Positions 61,378 through 64,000 of a DNA stretch of 64,000 nucleotides are shown here, in pieces (the first letter of the stretch is position 1; each line of letters begins with the position of its first letter). The notes under the pieces were generated by a model that was not told the DNA's origin, made no database searches, and saw only the letters and a program-made list of their open reading frames with translations. The position numbers were made by a program, and so were the translations under genes. This DNA comes from Crenobacter oryzisoli. Lineage in GTDB: Bacteria > Pseudomonadota > Gammaproteobacteria > Burkholderiales > Chromobacteriaceae. Where the stretch lies: positions 1 through 64,000 of the forward strand of contig NZ_JAUEDK010000004.1 in NCBI RefSeq assembly GCF_030385785.1. Reading direction: 5' to 3'.

Positions 61378-61457
61378 TTGGCCGCATGCCCCCTCTCCGA
61401 CACTCGGCTCACCTGGCGACACAAGACCAGCGGGATCCATCTGGAGGAGAGTGCAGG

Positions 61458-63188
61458 ATGAAGCAACGGTATCGAGCTGTTTCGCGCACCGCGGTGCGCC
61501 GCTGTACACCGGCATTGCTGGCCGGCGCCCTGGCGCTGGCCCAGCAGGCCGAGGCCGGCCAACTGACGGTGGGGCAGGATCAGGACACCACGATCTCCTA
61601 CGCCGCCACGCTGAGCTACGGCCTGGGCGTGCGCGCCAAGAATGCCGCCGACGAGCTGATCAATCCGAACAAGGTCACGTCGACCGGCCAGTTCGTGAAC
61701 ATCAACTCGGACGACGGCGACCGCAACTTCAAGAAGGGCAGCCTGATCAACAACCGCCTCAGCCTGTTGGCCGAAGCGGATCTGCACCACGACAACTACG
61801 GTGCCTTCGTGCGTGGTAGCGCCTTTTACGACGAGGCCTACCACGGCAACAACGACAACACCTCGCCGTCCACGATCAACAAGTTCGGGCAGTTCAACCA
61901 CTTCTCCGACGCGGCCAGCTACTACGAGGGTTCGCGGGCACGCGTGCTCGACGCCTACCTCTACGGCAACTTCAAGTTCGGCGAGGGCAAGAGCCTCGAT
62001 CTGCGCGCCGGCAACCAGGTGGTCGCCTGGGGCGAGAGCCTGTTCTTCCCCGGCATCTCCGGTGCGCAGGGGCCGGCGGATGCGACCAAGGCGAATGTGC
62101 CGGGGGTGGAGGTCAAGGACATCCTGCTGCCGGTCGGCCAGGTGTCGGGGCAATTGTCCCTGTCCGAGCGCTGGAGCCTGCTCGGTTATTACCAATACCA
62201 GTACAAGCCCAACGAGCTCGACGCGGTGGGTGGCTATTTCTCGTATTCCGACCTGGTCGGCCCGGGCGCGGCCTACGCGCTGCTGCGCCCCGGCATCTTC
62301 TCGCCGTTCGGGTTCGCGTTCCCGCCGGCCTCGCCCAACATCCTGGGCAACGGCTTCCCGTTCACCGGCGAGAACAAGGCACGCAACAGCGGCCAGTGGG
62401 GGATGGGTACCCGTTTCCGCGTCGGCAACGAGACCGAGCTGGGCCTCTTCTACCTGCGCTACCACGACAAGAACCCGTCCGTGTCGGTGAACTTCTCGCC
62501 GACCCCGGCGATGTTCCAGACCATGGGCTTCCCGGCGGTGATGCCGACCAGCTACAGCGTCGACTACCTGGAAGACATCAAGCTCGCGGGCGCGAGCTTC
62601 ACCACCCGCCTCGGCGACACCAACGTCGCCGGCGAAGTCAGCTACAAGCAGGACGTGCCGATGCTGGTCGGCACCCCCTTGGGGGCGATGACCAGCCGCG
62701 GCGATGCGACCCAGGCGCAGTTGTCGTTCATCCAGTCGATCGGCCCGACCCCGATCGCCGACGCGATCTCGCTGCTCGGCGAGGTGGTCGACGTCTACGT
62801 CAACCGGGTCAAGAGCCTGTCGGTGACCGCGCTCGGCGGGGCGAGCTTCAACCAGCTCGTCGACGACGAGACCACTTTGCGCACCCGCAACGCCTGGGGC
62901 TACCAGCTCGGCGCCACGCTCACCTACAACAACGTGTTCGACGGCTGGGACCTCGACGTGCCGCTGACCTTCGGCCAACTGGTCAAGGGCGTACCGGCGG
63001 TGGCCGGCTCGATCGGCGCGTACACCGGCGAGGGCGACATGCGCCTCGGCATCGGCGCCAACTTCAAGTACCTGAACAACCTACAGCTGGGCCTCAGCTA
63101 CAACGGCTTTCTCGGTTCGCCCAATCCTCGCCTGCGGCCTCTCGCCGACCGCGATTACTGGGCTCTTAACGCGAAGTACAGTTTTTGA
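61458..63188 (+). CDS. DUF1302 outer-membrane protein
   Basis: A 576-residue protein with a signal peptide (TPALLAGALALAQQAEA) and a long beta-rich body with alternating aromatic residues. It ends in DYWALNAKYSF; the final Phe is the usual outer-membrane barrel signal. DUF1302 proteins are found beside DUF1329 and MMPL genes in steroid- and lipid-degrading proteobacteria and are thought to take part in uptake across the outer membrane. GGAGGAG precedes the ATG at 61458, and the DUF1329 gene follows after 25 bases. Confidence 0.87.
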   Translation: MKQRYRAVSRTAVRRCTPALLAGALALAQQAEAGQLTVGQDQDTTISYAATLSYGLGVRAKNAADELINPNKVTSTGQFVNINSDDGDRNFKKGSLINNRLSLLAEADLHHDNYGAFVRGSAFYDEAYHGNNDNTSPSTINKFGQFNHFSDAASYYEGSRARVLDAYLYGNFKFGEGKSLDLRAGNQVVAWGESLFFPGISGAQGPADATKANVPGVEVKDILLPVGQVSGQLSLSERWSLLGYYQYQYKPNELDAVGGYFSYSDLVGPGAAYALLRPGIFSPFGFAFPPASPNILGNGFPFTGENKARNSGQWGMGTRFRVGNETELGLFYLRYHDKNPSVSVNFSPTPAMFQTMGFPAVMPTSYSVDYLEDIKLAGASFTTRLGDTNVAGEVSYKQDVPMLVGTPLGAMTSRGDATQAQLSFIQSIGPTPIADAISLLGEVVDVYVNRVKSLSVTALGGASFNQLVDDETTLRTRNAWGYQLGATLTYNNVFDGWDLDVPLTFGQLVKGVPAVAGSIGAYTGEGDMRLGIGANFKYLNNLQLGLSYNGFLGSPNPRLRPLADRDYWALNAKYSF

Positions 63189-63213
63189 CGATTTCTGACG
63201 AGGAGTAACGCAC

Positions 63214-64000
63214 ATGGCTATGCATCGCATTCCGACCCTTGCCCTTGTGGGGGTGTGTCTGGCCGCCGCCTCTGCCAGCGGTTGGGCCAAAGTGTCCCAG
63301 GCCGAGGCCGACAAGCTCGGCAAGGAACTGACCTGCATCGGCGCCGAAAAGGCCGGAAACAAGGACGGCACCATCCCGGCCTATTCGGGCAAGTGGCTGG
63401 GCGTACCGCCTGGGCTGGGCTACAAGGGCACCGGTACCCCGCTGCCCGACCCGTACGCCAGCGAAAAACCGCTGTTCGTGATCACCGCGCAGAACATGGC
63501 CCAGTATGGCGAACGGCTCACTCCGGGGATGAAGGCGCTGCTGAAGAAATACCCGGACAGCTACAACATCCCGGTCTACCCGAGTCATCGCGACTTCCGC
63601 TACGCCGAATGGGTGTGCAAGACCGCCAAGGAGAACGCCCTGGTCGGCGAACTGCAGGACGAAGGCATGGGAGTCGACGCGCTGACCGGTGCGCCGGCGT
63701 TCCCGATCCCGAAGAGCGGGCTGGAGCTGCTGTGGAACAGCCTGTTACCGGTGCGCGCCTGGAAGGAACAAGCGGTCTACGATCAGGCGGTGGTCTATCC
63801 AAAAGGCAATATCGCCTGGGGGCGGGTCAAGTACGACATCCTGGCACCGGTGAACGACCCGACCGAGAAGCAGCGTCCGCATACCACCAATGTGCTGTCG
63901 TCCTACTTCCTGACCTCCGTCTTGCTGCCTGAGCGCCAGGCCGGCGAAATCTATGTCGGCAAGGAGTCGAACAACTTCAAGACCACGCCGCGCGATACCT
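63214..64000 (+). CDS. DUF1329 protein, cut by window end
   Basis: At least 262 residues; the frame is open to the window edge. A signal peptide (IPTLALVGVCLAAASASGWA) is followed by the DUF1329 pattern: VSQAEADKLGKELTCIGAEKAGNKDGTIPAYSGKW, PYASEKPLFVITAQNMAQYGERLTPGMKALLKKYP and YPSHRDFRYAEWVCKTAKENA. DUF1329 proteins resemble LolB/LolA-type lipid carriers in the periplasm and are nearly always paired with DUF1302. GAGGAG precedes the ATG. It is probably a periplasmic or outer-membrane-facing steroid carrier. Confidence 0.87.
   Translation, partial: MAMHRIPTLALVGVCLAAASASGWAKVSQAEADKLGKELTCIGAEKAGNKDGTIPAYSGKWLGVPPGLGYKGTGTPLPDPYASEKPLFVITAQNMAQYGERLTPGMKALLKKYPDSYNIPVYPSHRDFRYAEWVCKTAKENALVGELQDEGMGVDALTGAPAFPIPKSGLELLWNSLLPVRAWKEQAVYDQAVVYPKGNIAWGRVKYDILAPVNDPTEKQRPHTTNVLSSYFLTSVLLPERQAGEIYVGKESNNFKTTPRDT

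Noticed and set aside
1-64000. CRISPR arrays, tRNA or rRNA genes
   Set aside because: No regularly spaced direct repeats, cloverleaf-like or rRNA-like sequence was noticed on either strand by reading.

Overview
The window is a GC-rich proteobacterial chromosome segment. The organism is probably a betaproteobacterium: the steroid genes resemble the Comamonas tes set, and a DUF1302/DUF1329 pair and a type VI VgrG are present. Genus cannot be fixed from sequence alone. Most of the window is an aerobic steroid or bile-acid degradation cluster, spread over several operons and interrupted by unrelated accessory islands. No tRNA, rRNA or CRISPR array was seen.

Layout. 1-295 is the edge of an IS630-type transposase. 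690-9739 is a rightward operon for ring A and ring C/D cleavage: extradiol dioxygenase (hsaC/tesB), ipdA, ipdB, an enoyl-CoA hydratase, ipdC, echA20, two acyl-CoA dehydrogenases and thiolase fadA6. A palindromic-repeat cluster (9838-10740) separates it from a second rightward operon, 10906-17038: an Rv3548c-like SDR, an acyl-CoA dehydrogenase, fadE30, ipdF, a MaoC hydratase, a thiolase and a ketosteroid isomerase. A flavin disulfide oxidoreductase follows. 18976-22639 holds a tiny membrane-anchored protein, a YCF48-like repeat protein and an MMPL/RND exporter. 23266-30095 is accessory: quinone oxidoreductase, LysR, RarD-like permease, cupin, diiron protein, MEKHLA protein and chemoreceptor. 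30396-42149 returns to steroids: flavin reductase, VOC protein, luciferase-like monooxygenase, ketosteroid dehydrogenase-like flavoprotein, SDR, then a kshA operon with two SDRs, a BaiE/Hsh2-like SnoaL protein, an old-yellow-enzyme homologue and fadD3. 42293-47769 is a guanidinobutyrate-type catabolic unit with a divergent LysR. 47890-50544 is an AT-rich island of orphan secreted and membrane proteins, bounded by two diverged copies of a permease 3' end. 51244-56544 is a leftward vgrG-effector-immunity unit. 56784-60338 (leftward) is tesD-tesE-tesF-tesG for the meta-cleavage lower pathway. 60499-64000 has an SDR and the outer-membrane DUF1302 and DUF1329 genes, the last cut by the window edge.

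How the genes fit together. KstD-like, KSI and KshA enzymes would act on the intact nucleus. The flavin reductase would feed a hydroxylase that is not identified here. HsaC and TesD open and hydrolyse ring A. TesE, TesG and TesF take the C5 fragment to pyruvate and acetyl-CoA. FadD3 activates the C/D-ring propionate (HIP), and FadE30, IpdF, EchA20, IpdC, IpdAB and FadA6 dismantle rings C and D.

The most notable non-gene signal is a partly palindromic sequence, TCC-N4-GGACGATG. It occurs ten times, always about 60-115 bases upstream of a steroid-type gene or operon and never ahead of the accessory islands. It is probably the operator of a shared steroid regulator that is not encoded in the window. 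The most interesting gene set is 36024-42149, which puts a SnoaL protein with the BaiE catalytic pattern beside an OYE-type reductase and SDRs. This suggests an aerobic route for removing a nuclear hydroxyl from bile acids.
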